Assembly (NCBI GenBank): GCA_011799875.1
Contig: CM022302.1
Span: 183,326,942 to 183,390,941, forward strand
Length of the DNA: 64,000 bases
Direction of reading: 5' to 3'
Origin: Thinopyrum elongatum
Taxonomy: Eukaryota > Streptophyta > Magnoliopsida > Poales > Poaceae
Every line of letters begins with the position of its first letter. Within the stretch, counting starts at the first letter, position 1. The notes beneath the pieces were generated by a model that saw nothing but the letters and a program-made list of their open reading frames with translations, did no database searches and was not told where the DNA came from. Positions 32,894-46,239 of this stretch are shown piece after piece. Position numbers and translations under genes: made by a program.

Positions 32894-34113
32894 GTCTACG
32901 CGTGGATGATATGCACGAGTAGAACACAAAGGAATTGTGGGCGGTGATGGTCATACTGCTTTCCACCAATGTCTTATTTTGATTCGGCGGTATTGTGGGA
33001 TGAAGCGGCCCGGACCAACCTTACATGTCCACGCACATGAGACCGGTTCCACCGACTAACATGCAACTTGTTTTGCATAAAGGTGGCTGGCGGGTGTCTA
33101 TTTCTCCTACTTTAGTTGAATCGAATTTGACTACGGACGGTCCGTGAAGAAGGTTAAAACAACAAACTTGATAATCACCGTTGTGGTTTTTGCGTAGTTA
33201 AGAACGGTTCTTGCTAGAAGCCCGTAGTAGCCACGTAAAACTTGCAACAACAAAGTAGAAGACGTCTAACTTGTTTTTGCAGGGCATGTTGTGATGTGAT
33301 ATGGTCAAGCTATGATGTGATATATGTTGATGTATGAGATGATCATGTTTTGTAATATCGACAACTGGCAGGAGCCTTAGGGTTGTCTCTTAATTATTGT
33401 ATGAAATGCAAGCGCCATGTAATTGCTTTATTTTATCGCTATGCGTTAGCAATAGTTGTAGTAGCAATAGTTGGCGAGATGACCCCGACGCAACGATGGA
33501 GATCATGGTGTCGAGCCGGTGATGATGGAAATCATGACGATGCTTTGGAGATGGAGATCAAAAGCACAAGAAGATGATGGCCATATCATGTCACATATTT
33601 TGATTGCATGTGATGTTTATCCTTTATGCATCTTATTTTGCTTAGAACGGCGGTAGCATTATAAGATGATCCCTTCACTAAATTTCAAGATAAAAAGTGT
33701 TCTCCCCGAGTATGCACCGTTGCCAAAGTTCATCGTTTCGAAGCACCTCGTGATGATCGGGTATGATAGACTCTATGTTCACATACAACGGCTGTAAGAC
33801 AGTTTTGCACATGCAGAATACTTGGGTTAAACTTGACAAGCCTAGCATGTATAGACATGGTCTCGGAACACTAGAGACCGAAAGGTCGAACGTGAGTCAT
33901 ATAGTAGATATGATCAACATAGAGATGTTCACCATTGATGACTACCCCATCTCACGTGATGATCAGACATGGGTTAGTTGATTTGGATCATGTATCACTT
34001 AGATAACTTGAGGGATGTTTATTTTAGTGGGAGTTCATTAATATTTTGATTAATTGAATTTAATTTATCATGAACTTAGTTTTAATAGTTTTTGCATATC
34101 TATGTTGTAGATC

Positions 34114-34990
34114 ATGGCCCGTGCTACCGTTCCCCTAAATTTTAATGCGTTCCTAGAGAAAGCTAAGTTGAAAGATGATGGTAGCAACTACACGGACTAG
34201 GTCCGTAACTTGAGGATTATCCTCATTGCTGCACAGAAGAATTATGTCCTTGATGCACCGCTAGGTGACAGACCTGCTGCAGGAGCTACTACAGATGTTA
34301 TGAACATCTGGTAGACTCGATCTGATGACTACTCGATAGTTCAGTGTGCCATGCTTTACGGCCTAGAACTGGGACTTCAAAGACGTTTTGAACGTCATGG
34401 AGCATATGAGATGTTCCAAGAGCTGAAATTGATATTTTAAGCTAATGCCCGGGTTGAGAGATATGAAGTCTCCAACAAGTTCTATAGCTGCAAGATGGAG
34501 GAGGATAGTTCTATGAGTGAACACATACTCAAAATGTCTGGGTATCATAACCACTTGACTCAGCTGGGAATTGATCTTCAAGTTGAGAGTGTTATTGACA
34601 GAGTTCTTCAATCACTACCACCAAGCTACAAAGGCTTAGTGATGAACTATAATATGCAAGGGATGACGAAAATGATTCCCGAGCTCTTCGCAATGCTTAA
34701 GGCCGCGGAGGTAGAAATCAAGAAGGAGCATCAAGTGTTGATGGTTAACAAGACCACTAGTTTCAAGAAAAAGGGCAAGGGAAAGAAGGGAACTTCAAGA
34801 AGAATGGCAAGCAAGTTGCCACTCCCATGAAGAAGGCCAAAGCTGGACCCAAGCCTGAAACTGAGTGCATCTACTGCAAAGGAAATGGTCACTCGAAGCG
34901 GAACTACCCCAAATACTTGGCGGATAAGAAGGATGGCAAAGCGAACAAAGGTATATTTGATATACATGTTATTCATGTGTACCTTACTAA
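34114..34990 (+). pseudogene. gag: C1 gag
   Basis: Starts MARATVPLNFNAFLEKAKLK at 34114 after a roughly 1.2-kb leader that ends in an acceptor-like TTGTAG. UBN2/Gag motifs follow: MSEHILKMSGYHNHLTQLGI, then LQSLPPSYKGLVMNY. The zinc knuckle ECIYCKGNGHSKRN has Tyr where the last Cys should be. TAG stops lie at about 34198 and 34312, a TAA at about 34438, and there is a frame slip near 34790. Gag would package the genomic RNA in cytoplasmic particles. Confidence 0.85.
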
Positions 34991-37900
34991 TGCTCGTAGT
35001 AGCACCTGGGTATTTGATACTGGTTTGGTTGCTCATATTTGTAACTCGAAATAGGAGCTACGGAATAAACAAAGATTAGCTAAGGACGAGGTGACGATGC
35101 GTGTCGGGAATGGTTCCAAGGTCGATATGATCCCCGTCGGCGCGCTACCTCTACATCTACCTTTGGGATTAGTTTTAGACCTCAATAATTGTTATTTGGT
35201 GCCAGCGTTGAGCATGAACATTATAGCTGGATCTTGTTTATTGTGAGACGGTTATTCATTTAAATCAGAGAATAATGGTTGTTCTATTTATATGAGTAAT
35301 ATCTTTTATGGTCATGCACCCTTGATGAATGGTCTATTCTTGTTGAATCTCGATCGTAGTGATACACATATTCATAATATTGATGCCAAAAGATGCAAAG
35401 TTGATAATGATAGTGCAACATACTTGTGGCACTGCCATTTAGGTCATATTGGTGTAAAGCGCATGAAGAAACTCCATGCGGATGGACTTTTGGAATCACT
35501 TGATTATGAATCATTTGATACTTGCGAACCATGCCTCATGGGCAAGATGACTAAAACTCTGTTCTCTAGAACAATGGAGCGAGCTAATGACTTATTGGAA
35601 ATAATACATACCGATGTATGCGGTCCAATGAGTGTTGAGGCACGTGGCGGGTATCGTTATTTTCTAACCTTCATAGATGATTTGAGTAGGTATGGATAAA
35701 TCTACGTGATGAAACACAAGTCTGAAACATTTGAAAAGTTCAAGGAATTTTAGAGTGAAGTAGAGAATCATCGTAACAAGAAAATAAAGTTTCTACGATC
35801 TGATCGCGGAGGCAAATATTTGAGTTACGAGTTTGGCCTTCATTTAAAACAATGTGGAATTGTTTCACAACTCACGCCACCTAGAACACCACAGCGTAAT
35901 GGTGTGTCCGAACGTCGTAACCGTACTTTATTAGATAAGGCGCGTTCTAAGATGTCTCTTACCGATTTACCACTATCGTTTTGGGGTTATGCATTAGAGA
36001 CAGCCACATTCACGTTAAATAGGGCACCATCTAAATCCGTTGAGACGACACCGTATGAACTATGGTTTGGCACGAAACCTAAGCTGTCATTTCTTAAAGT
36101 TTGGGGATGCAACACTTATGTCAAAAGTCTTCAGCCTGATAAGTTCAAACCCAAATCGGAGAAGTGCGTCTTCATAGGATATCCTAAGGAAACTATTGGG
36201 TACACCTTCTACCACAGATCCGAAGGCAAGATCTTTGTTGCCAAGAATGGGTCCTTTCTAGAGAAGGAGTTTCTCTCGAAAGAAGTGAGTGGGAGGAAAG
36301 TAGAACTTGATGAGGTAATTGTACCTTCTCTCAAATTGGAAAGTAGCACAACAGGGAAAACCGTTCCCGTGATGCCTACACCAACTAGAGAGGAAGCTAA
36401 TGATAATGATCATGACACTTCGGATCAAGTTACTACAGAACCTCGTAGGTCGACTAGAACACGTTCCGCACCAGAGTGGTACAGTAATCCTATCCTGGAA
36501 GTCATGTTGTTAGACAACGGCGAACCTATGAACTATGAAGAAGCTATGATGAGCCCAGATTCCGATAAATGGCTTGAGGCCGTGAAATCTAAGATAGGAT
36601 CCATGTATGAGAACAAAGTATGGACTTTGCTGGACTTGCCTGATGATCGGCAGGCCATTGAAAATAAATGGATCTTCAAGAAGAAGACAGACGCTGATTG
36701 TAATGTCACTGTCTACAAATCTCGACTTGTCGCAAAAGGTTTTTGACAAGTTCAAGGGGTTGACTACGATGAGACTTTCTCACCTATAGCGATGCTTAAG
36801 TCTGTCCGAATCATATTAGCAATTGCCGCATTTTATGATTATGAAATCTGGCAAATGGACGTGAAAACTGCATCCTTAATGGATTTCTTAAAGAAGAGTT
36901 GTATATGATGCAACCAGAAGGTTTTGTTGATCCTAAAGGTGCTACCAAGGTGTGCAAGCTCCAGCGATCCATCTATGGACTGGTGCAAGCATCTCGGAGT
37001 TGGAATATACGCTTTGATGAGGTGATCAAAGCATATGATTTTATACAGGCTTAAGGTGAAGCCTGTATTTACAAGAAAGTGAGTGGGAGCTCTGTAGCAT
37101 TTCTGATATTATATGTGGATGACATAGAATTTCTGGATAGCATAAAAGGATACTTGAATACGAATTTTTCAATGAAAGACCTCGGTGAAGCTGCTTATAT
37201 ATTGGGCATTAAGATCTATAGGGATAGATCGAGACGCTTAATAGGAATTTCACAAAACACATACCTTGACAAAGTTTTGAAGAAGTTCAAAATGGATCAG
37301 TCAAAGAAAGGGTTCTTGCTTGTGTTCCAAGGTGTGAAATTGAGTCAGACTCAAAGCCCGACCACTACAGAAGATAGAGAGAAAATGAAAGTCATTCCCT
37401 ATGCCTCCGCCATAGGTTCTATCATGTATGCTATACTGTGTACCAGACCTGATGTGTGCCTTGCCACAAGTTTGGCAGGGAGGTACCAAAGTAATCCAGG
37501 AGTGGATCACTGGACAGCGGTCAAGAACATCCTAAAGTACCTGAAAAGGACCAAGGATATGTTTCTCATTTATGGAGATGATGAAGTGCTCGTCGTAAAT
37601 GGTTACGTTGATGCCAGCTTCGACACTGATCTGGATGACTCTAAGTCCCAAACTGGATACGTATTTATATTGAATGGTGGAGCTGTCAGTTGGTGCAGTT
37701 CCAAGCAGAGCGTCGTGGCAGGATCTACATGTGAAGCGGAGTACATAGCTGCTTCGGAAGCAGCACATGAAGGAGTCTGGATGAAGGAGTTCATATCTGA
37801 TCTGGGTGTAATACCCAGTGCATCGGGTCCAATGAAAATCTTTTTTGACAACACTGGAGCAATTGTCTTAGCGAAGGAATCCAAGTTTCACAAGAGAACC

Positions 37901-38074
37901 AAACACATCAAGAGACGCATCAACTCCATTCGTGAAAAGGTCAAGGATGGAGACATAGAGATTTGCAAAATACATACGGATCTGAATGTAGCAAACTCGT
38001 TGACTAAGCCTCTTCCGCGAGCAAAACATGATCAGCACCAAGACTCCATGGGTGTTAGATTCATTACAATGTAA
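34991..38074 (+). pseudogene. pol: C1 pol (protease, integrase, RT, RNase H)
   Basis: Protease FDTG at about 35013; GAG-pre-integrase HLGH and CEPC motifs from 35430; integrase core with TDVCGP, SDRGGKYL and QRNGVSERRNR; a serine/threonine-rich linker; RT from about 36500 with WIFKKKTDADCNVTVYKSRL and the catalytic YVDD at about 37112; RNase H with VDASFDTDLDDSKSQTGYVF and CEAEYIAASEAAHEGVW; stop at 38074. Disabling changes include a TAG at about 35044, a TAA at about 35697, a TAG at about 35751, a TGA at about 36744 and frame slips between about 36870 and 37080. Directly after YVDD the reading appears to lack several codons compared with what copia RTs normally carry. Confidence 0.88.
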
Positions 38075-38107
38075 TGTAGATTATTGACTCTAGTGCAAGT
38101 GGGAGAC

Positions 38108-39830
38108 TGATGGAAATATGCCCTAGAGGCAATAATAAAGTTGTTATTATTATATTTCCTTATTCATGATAAAGGTTTATTATTCATGCTAGAATTGTAT
38201 TGATCGGAAACTTAAATACATGTCTGGATACATAAACAAATACCGTGTCCCTAGTAAGCCTCTACTAGACTAGCTCATTGATCAAAGATGGTTAAGGTTT
38301 CCTAACCATAGACATGTGTTGTCACTTGATAACGGGATCACATCATTAGGATAATGATGTGATGGACAAGACCCATCCGTTAGCTTAGCATATGATCGTT
38401 CAGTTTATTGCTATTGCTTTCTTAATGTCAAATACATATTCCTTCGACTATGAGATCATGCAACTCCCGAATAGTGGAGGAATACCTTGTGTGCTATCAA
38501 ATGTCACAACGTAACTGGGTGATCATAAAGATGCTCTACAGGTATGTCCGAAGGTGTCTGTTGAGTTGGCATGGATCGAGATTAGGATTTGTCACTCCGT
38601 GTATCGGAGAGGTATCTCTAGGCCCTCTCGGTAAAACACATCACAAGAAGCTTGCAAGCAAAATGACTAAGAGTTAGTTATGAGATGATGTATTACGGAA
38701 CGAGTAAAGAGACTTGCCAGTAACAAGGTTGAACTAGGTATGAAGATAGCGACGATCGAATCTTGGGCAAGTAACATACCGACAGATAAAGGGAATTACG
38801 TATGTTGTCATAAGGTTCGACCGATATAGATCTTCGTAGAATATGTAGGAACCAACATGGGCATCCAGGTTCTGCTATTGGTTATTGACTGGAGAGGCAT
38901 CTCGGTCATGTCTACATAGTTCTCGAACCCGTAGGGTCCGCACGCCTAACGTTCGTTGACCATATAGTGTTATATGAGTTGTGTGATTTGGTGACCGAAT
39001 GTTGTTCGGAGTCCCGAATGAGATCACGGACATGAGGAGGAGCTCCGGAATGGTCCGGAGGTAAAGATTGATATATAGGAGGATGCTATTTGGACACCGG
39101 AAAGGTTTCGGAGTGTATCGGGTAGTCATCGGATCACCGGAAGGGGTTCTGGGAGGCCCGGGGAGGTCTATGGGCCTAATGGGCCAAGGGGAGGCACACA
39201 CCATCCCACAAGGGGGCTGGCGCGCCATCTCCCTGGCTTCCATCCCTAGAGAAGGAAAGGGGGAGGGCTAGCCCCTCCTGCCTTCTCCCTGGCGCCAAAC
39301 AAGGAAGGGGGCACCAAAGGGCAGGCGCCCAAGGGGGCCGGCCGGCCACCTTGGGGCGCACCCAAGGCTGCCTCCCCTTCCCCCCAACCTATATATATGA
39401 GAGGGAGGAATGCCACACAACCCAGGACAATCTCTTAGCCGTGTGCGACGCCCCTCTCCATAGTTTAGTCCTCCGTCCAGTTTCTCCACAGTGCTCGGCG
39501 AAGCCCTGCGGGAACGAGTTCACCATCACTGTCACCACGCCGTCGTGCTGCCGGAACTCATCTACTACTTCGCCTACCTTGCTGGATCAAGAAGGCGAGG
39601 ACGTCAACGAGTTGAACGTGTGCTGAACGTGGGGGTGCCGTACGTTCGGTACTTGATCAATTGGATCGCGAAGAAGTTTGACTACATCAACCGCGTTAAT
39701 AAACGCTTCCGCTTTACGGTCTACGAGGGTACGTAGACACACTATCCCCTCTCGCTGCTATGCATCTCCATGGATAGATCTTGCGTGTGCGTAGATTTTT
39801 TTTTTGTTTTCGATGCAACGTTCCCCAACA
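38108..39830 (+). repeat. C1 3' LTR
   Basis: 1,723 bp, preceded by AAGTGGGAGAC (polypurine tract) and ending CCCCAACA, followed by the ATTTG duplication. A TATATATA motif near 39390 is a plausible promoter TATA box and is also present in the 5' LTR near 32438. Confidence 0.9.
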
Positions 39831-39835
39831 ATTTG

Positions 39836-42213
39836 GACTTTTATATGGTTCAAAGCAATAGTCTATAATTGTCATCAAGACTTCAATACTCAAGCATATC
39901 AACAAGCAACCATGTCTTTAAAATATCAACACTAAAGAAAGCTATCCCTAGCCCATCATGCTCAATCATTGATCCATTCACGAAACACACTCGAATATTA
40001 GCTACATCCAGTGCACAAGTATGATCATAGTGCTCCCTAGTTGGTGCTTTATAAGAGAAGATGGAGACTCAAAATAAAAATAAAAATTGCATAAAAGTAA
40101 ATAGCTAGGCCCTTCGTAGAGGGAAGCAGAGATTTGTAGAGGTGCCAGAGCTCAAAGCTTAAATTGAGAGATACAATTTTTTTAGAGGCATGCTTTTCCC
40201 GTCAATGAAAACGACCGAGTAATTCCCAATACTTTCCATTCTAGATATATCATAGGCGGTTCCCAACCATAAAGTAAAGTTTATTCCTTTTTCTACCATT
40301 CTTTCACAATCCATGGCTAGCCGTATCCACGGGTGCCTTCCATACCAACACTTTCCAAGGAGTTTATTATTTGACAACATAAAGTAAATTTCTTTTTTCA
40401 TTTCGGGACTAGGCATCCCTATTACCGCCACACTCTTATGCAATGACAAGTGAATAAACACTCATCTTGAGAATAACACATCTAGCACGAAAAAAAATTG
40501 GCCACCCCCTGCCGCTTCATGAGCGGTATGGGCACACAAAAAGGGAATTCATTTTGGAAATTAGAGTTGGCACATACAAATTTACTTAGAACGGCACGGA
40601 AATACCGCATATAGGTAGGTATGGTGGACTCATATGGCATAACTAGGTTTAAGAATTTTGGATGCACAAGTGGTATTCCCACTTACTACAAGGAAAGGCT
40701 AGCAAATAGATTGAGAAGCAACCAACCAAGAACCAAATATTCTCATAAACGAGCATTAAGCATAACTAACATCGAATAATGCACCACAAGTAGGATGTAA
40801 TTTCATTGCATAACTATTGACTTTCGTGCTTGCATAGGGAATCACAAACCTTAACACCAATATTCTTACTAAAGCATAATTACTCACCAACATGACTCGC
40901 ATATGGCTATCATCATATCTCAAAACTATTACAAAGAATCAAGTTTATTTTGTCCAATGATCTTCATGAAATTTTTTATTATATCCCTCTTGAATATCTA
41001 TCACTTTGGGACTAATTTCATATATTACCATTGCTTTTGACAAGCTCAAACCAATTTAAGTGAAGAACATGAGCATAAAGATTTTCATCTCTCAAAATAA
41101 TATAAGTGAAGCATGAAAGAATTTCTTCAAAAAAAATTACCAACTCTCAAAATAATCTAAGTGAAGCATGAGAGTATTTCTTCAAAAATTAAAGCACACC
41201 GTGCTCAAAAAGATATAAGTGAAGCACTAGAGCAATTCCATAGCTCAAAAAATTTAAGTGAAGCACATAGAGCAATTCTAATAAATCATAGCATAATTAT
41301 GGCTCTCTCAAATAGGTGTCTTCAGCAAGGATGATTACGACAAACTAAAAAGCAAAACAAGCAAAGACTCATATAATACAAGACGCTCCAAGCAAAACTC
41401 ATGATATGTGACGAATAAAAATATAGCTCCAAGTAAAATTACCGATGGTTGTTAGAAGAAAGACGGGATGCCTTCCGGGGCATCCCCAAGCTTAGTTGCT
41501 TGTTTATCCTTGAATATTACCTTGGGGTGCCATGTTCATCCCCAAGCTTAGGCTCTTTTCACTCCTTATTCCTTCATCCATCGAGATCTCACCCAAAACT
41601 TGAAAACTTCAATCACACAAAACTTAACAAAACCTTCGTGAGATCCGTTAGTATAAGAAAACCAATCTTTGCTTTAAGTACTGTTGAAAACCCATTCATA
41701 TTTTGTTATTGCATTATACCTACTTTATTCTAGCTTTACCATGGCTTATACCCCCTCCCCCGATACAATCCATAGATTCATCAAAATAAGCACACAATGC
41801 AAAGAAAACAGAATCTATCAAAAACAGAACAGTCTGCAAAGACTCGAATTTTACTCATACTTATGTAACTCCAAATATTCTGAAAAATTAGGAAAACAGA
41901 GGAAATTTGTATATAAATCTTGTGTAAAACATTCAGAATTTTTCGTTGCTTCTGTGAATTTTAACAATTCTGTTACTGGACGCAAAAGTTTCTGTTTTTC
42001 AATAGGATCAAATCAACTATCACCGAATGCTATCCCAAAGGCTTGACTTGGCACAAACACTAATTAAAACATAAAAATAACAATCATAACAGAGGCATAA
42101 TTGTGTAAACACTCAATAACAGAAATAAAAAGGCAAAAATAAATTTTATTCATTGGGTTGCCTCCCAACAAGCGCTATCGTTTTATGCCCCTAGCTAGGC
42201 ATAATGCATAGAT
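39836..42213 (-). other. 3' spacer of G2
   Basis: Non-coding, AT-rich, and continuous with 31557-31679 once C1 is removed. It contains repeated ATAAGTGAAGCA-type motifs at 41050-41270 and several GCATCCCCAAGCTTA segments. No RT, RNase H or integrase sequence is present between the protease and this spacer. Confidence 0.75.
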
Positions 42214-44290
42214 TCAAGTATTGTCATCTTTGGTTTTTGCCCCATAGGTTGCCCTCATGATTGATTCCAATGGTGGCTTAATTCTTGTTCTAGGGAAGTG
42301 TTCCTTACCCTTTCTTAGTGGAAATTGAAATTTAATATTTCCTTCTTTCATATCAATCACGGCACCTATAGTTCGTAAAAATGTTCTACCAAGTATGATG
42401 GGACAAGACGGATTGCAATCAATATCAAGAACAATAAAATCTATGGGAACATAGTTCCTATTTGCAAGAATAAGAACATCATTAATTCTTCCCAAAGGCT
42501 TTTTAATAGTAGAATCCGCCAAGTGCAAATTAAGAGAACACTCTTCAATATTGGTAAGACCAAGCACATCACACAGAGATTTCGGAATTGTGGAAACACT
42601 AGCACCCAAATCACATAAAGCAAATCACTCATAATTTTTAATCTTGACCTTAATGGTAGGTTCCCACTCATCATATAATTTTCTAGGAATTGAAATCTCT
42701 AATTCCAACTTTTCTTCTAAAGCTTTCATCATCGCTTCTATAATATGTTTAGTAAAAGCTTTATTTTGTTCATAGGCATTGGGTGAATTTATCATGGATT
42801 GCAACAAATAGATACATTCAATCAAAGAGCAACAATCATAATTAAATTCTTTGTAATCCAAAAGAGTGGCCACATCACTAGTTAAAGTTTTGACCTCTCC
42901 AAACCCACTTTTATCAATTTTTCCAACAAGATTTTCACTCTCCGAATTATGAGGATGCCCTCTAGCTAAAGTTGACTCTTATTCAGTCCTCTTTTCATCA
43001 AGTTTAATATTATTAAACAAGGAATCAATAGAAGAAACACCAATCATCTTAAGATCTTTATCATTGTTATGAAAGCAATCGGTAGAAAACGCTCTTTCTA
43101 AAAATTCTCTTCTCTAAGCATAGAGGTTCTTTTCTTACTTTCATCCATAGAAACATATAAAGATTTAATTGATTCATTGACATCAGCCTTAGGTGGAAAG
43201 TTTTAACCTTCAGATTTTCTACATCATGGGAAATTCTATCAGTGCTTCTAGACATATCATCAATCTTATTCAACTTTTCTTCTATCGTAGTATTGAAAAC
43301 TTTTTGAGCATTGATAAGTTCTTTAATATTACTCTCAAGATCAGCGAGGTTCCTATTATTATTGTAAGAAGAATTACCATAGGAATTGCCATAATTATTA
43401 GAGGAATTTCCAGGAAAAGGCCTAGGATTAAAATTACCTCTATAAGCATTGTTATTAAAATTGTTTCGCGAGACAAAATTCACATCTACGGGATCACTAT
43501 TTTTCTCAATCAAAGTAGACACATTAAGATCAATAGGAGCATTTTTACTAGCAACCAATTTCATAAGAGCATCAACTTTTTCACTCAAAGTACTAATTTC
43601 TTCAACCGAATTAACCTTTTTACTAGTAGGTGCTCTTTCGGTATGCCATTTGTGAATAATTTGCCATGATATTATCTAGCAATTTAGTAGCTTCACCCAA
43701 ATTAATCTTCATAAAAGTACCACCCACGGCGGAATCTAAAACATTTCTAGAAACAAAATTCAATCACGCATAATTTTTTTGTATAATCATCCAAAGATTT
43801 AAACCATGAGTAGGACAATTTCTTAGCATCAATTTCACTCTTTCCCAAGATTGTGCAACATGTTCATGCTTAAGTTTCTTAAAATTCATGATTTGAGTTC
43901 TAAGGGAAATAATTTTCGTGGGCGGAAAATACTTAGTAATAAAAGCTTCTTTGCACTTATCCCAAGAATTGATACTATTGTGAGGCAAAGAAGAAAACCA
44001 AATTTTTGCACGATCCCTCAAAGAGAAAGGAAATAATTTCAACTTCACAATATCATTGTCCACATATTTTTTATTTTGCATTTCACACAATTCTACGAAA
44101 GTGTTTAGATGGGTAGCAGCATCCTCATTAGGAGTACCGGAAAATTGATCTTTCATAACAAGATTCCACAAAGCGGCATTAATATCATAAGACTCCGCAC
44201 TAGCGGCGGGAGCAGCAATGGAGTACTAATAAAATCATTATTATTGGTATTGGAAAAATCACACAATTTGGAATTTTCTTGAGACATCAT
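42214..44290 (-). pseudogene. gag: G2 gag-protease, degraded
   Basis: Starts MMSQENSKLCDFSNTNNNDF at 44290. After a frame slip near 44170 the Retrotrans_gag core follows (KLFPFSLRDRAKIWFSSLPH, then ITKYFPPTK and NFKKLKHEHVAQSW). An Asn/Gly/Tyr-rich low-complexity stretch (about 43300-43450) comes next, then an acidic linker. The aspartic protease has DLGAS at 42601-42615, preceded by a single in-frame stop, and the motif CPIILGRTFLRTIGAVID. The frame ends at TAA 42214 with no polymerase. Products would need an autonomous partner's RT and integrase. Confidence 0.82.
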
Positions 44291-44477
44291 GACTATGCAA
44301 ACAAGATTGCAAGCAAACAAGAGATCTAACGAGAAAAAGGCAAACGAAAAAGAAGGCAAATTAAAAGGCATTTTTTGTGAAGTGGGGGAGATGAAAACGA
44401 GAGGCAAATGGCAAATAATGTAAATTGCAAGGAGATGAGATTTGTGATTAGGAACCTGGTAGATGTTGATGATGTCT

Positions 44478-44552
44478 CCTTGGCAACGGCGCCAGAAATT
44501 GGCAAGTTGACGGGAGACTATCTTGACTTGATCCTCCCACACAACGGCGCCA
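44478..44552 (-). promoter_or_regulatory. G2 primer binding site region, duplicated
   Basis: Two copies of AATTTCTGGCGCCGTTG occur on the minus strand, one at about 44535-44558 next to the LTR (continuing TGTGGGAGG) and one at about 44478-44500 (continuing CCAAGGAGA). Both resemble the tRNA-Asp PBS. The inner one matches the usual PBS slightly further. Confidence 0.7.
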
Positions 44553-44564
44553 GAAATTCTTTCT

Positions 44565-46149
44565 TATAGCTTGAATCTGTGTTGGTATTTCCCCAAAGAG
44601 GAAGGGATGATGTAGCATAGCTACGGTAAGTATTTCCCTTAGTTATAAAACCATGGTTATCAATCCAGTAGGAGAGCCAAGCAACACTATGTAAACGGTA
44701 CCTGCACACAAAGAACAAATACTTGCAACCCAACGCGTAAGAGGGGTTGTCAATCCCTCCATGGTAAAAAGATAGATTAAATTGTATGAGATTGGATAAA
44801 TAGATCTAGCGAAAACACAAAATAAAATAAGTAAAGAAAAAGTGCAGCAAGGTCTTTTTGGGTTTTTGGAATAATAGATCTGAAAACAATATGATAGAAG
44901 ATAGACCCAGGGGCCGTAGATTTCACTAGTGGCTTCTCTCAAGAAAATAGCATATGGTGGGTAAACAAATTACTATTCGGCAATTTATAGAAGAGCAAAT
45001 AATTATGACGATATCCAAGGCAATGATCATGTATATAGGCATCACGTCCAAGATTAGTAGACCAACTCCTACCTACATCTACTACTATTACTCCACACAT
45101 CGACCCCTATCCAGCATGCATCTAGTGTATTAAGTTCATGGAGAAACGGAGTAATGCAATAAGAATGATGACATGATGTAGACAAGATCTATTCATGTAG
45201 GAATAGACCCCATCTTTTTATCCTTAATAGCAACGATACATGCGTGCTTTGCTACCACTTCTGTCACTGGGTGAGGACACCGCAAGATCGAACCCATCAC
45301 AAAGCACCTCTTCCCATTGCAAGAAAAATTAATCTAGTTGGCCAAACCAAACCAAAGTTTTGGAGAAGAAATGTGAGGCTATAACAATCATGCATATAAG
45401 AGATCGAAGAAAACGCAAATAATATTCATAGATAGATCTAATCATAAACTCGCACTTCATCGGATCCCAACAAACACACCGCAAAAAGTCATTACATCAA
45501 ATAGATCTCCAAGAACATCAAGGAGAACATTGTATTGAGAATCAAAAAGATAGAAGAAGCCATCTAGCTACTGCCTACGGACCCGTAGGTCTATGGTGAA
45601 CTACTCACGCATCATCGGAGGAGCACCAATGAGGATGATGAACCCCTCCATGATCGTGTTCACCTCCGACAAAGTGCCGGAATAGGGCTCTAGATTGGAT
45701 CTCGTGGTTTTGGAACTTGCGGTGGCTGGAATTGTGTTTTGATGACTCCCCTATGGTTTCTGGAATATCTGAGTATTTATAGAGCTGAGAGGCGGTGGAG
45801 GAGACCTCCATGGGCCCCACCACCCATCAGGGCGCTCTAGGGCCTCTCGCACGCCCATGTGGGTGGTAGGCCCCACGGGCCTCCCCTCGTGCACTTTCTT
45901 GGCTCTCAAGTTGTCTTCTGGGCTGAAAAAAATCTCCAAAAAGTTTTGCTGCGTTTGGACTCCGTTTGATATGGATATTCTGTGAAGTTAAAAACAAGCA
46001 AAAAACAGCAACTGGCACTGTGCATTATGTCAATAGGTTAGTCCCAAAAAATGATATAAAGTTGCTATAAAATGAATATAAAACATCCAAGAATGATAAT
46101 ATAACAGCATGGAACAATCAAAAAATATAGATACATTGGAGACGTATCA
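44565..46149 (-). repeat. G2 5' LTR
   Basis: The minus-strand start is TGATACGTCTCCAATGTATC at 46149. The end near 44565 (GATTCAAGCTATA) differs from the 3' LTR end (GATTCAAGCATCA) in the last bases. Confidence 0.8.
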
Positions 46150-46239
46150 GGGAGAGGAAAACGAGAGGGAAATGGCGAATAATGTAAATGCAAGAGATGA
46201 GAGTTTATGATGGGTACTTGGTAGGCTTGATGTAGATCC

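Larger units (their letters stand above)
31680..39830 (+). mobile_element. Copia LTR retrotransposon C1 (Angela/BARE/WIS-like)
   Basis: A complete element: 5' LTR 31680-32877, PBS, gag-pol with the order PR-INT-RT-RH typical of Ty1/copia, PPT at about 38097-38107, and 3' LTR 38108-39830. The LTR starts TGATGGAAATATGCCCTAG and ends AACGTTCCCCAACA, the terminus seen in Triticeae Angela/BARE elements. The target duplication is perfect. Several stops and frame slips make it inactive. Confidence 0.92.
29972..46149 (-). mobile_element. Athila-like gypsy element G2 (minus strand), interrupted by C1
   Basis: The minus-strand 5' LTR is at 44565-46149 and the 3' LTR at 29972-31556, both about 1,585 bp, with TGATAC(G/A)TCTCCAACG-like starts (TGATACGTCTCC at 31556). 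The target duplication GGGAG is at 29967-29971 and 46150-46154. The interior carries gag and protease only, then a non-coding spacer, so it is a non-autonomous Fatima/Sabrina-like element (name tentative). C1 is inserted in the spacer close to the 3' LTR. Confidence 0.87.
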
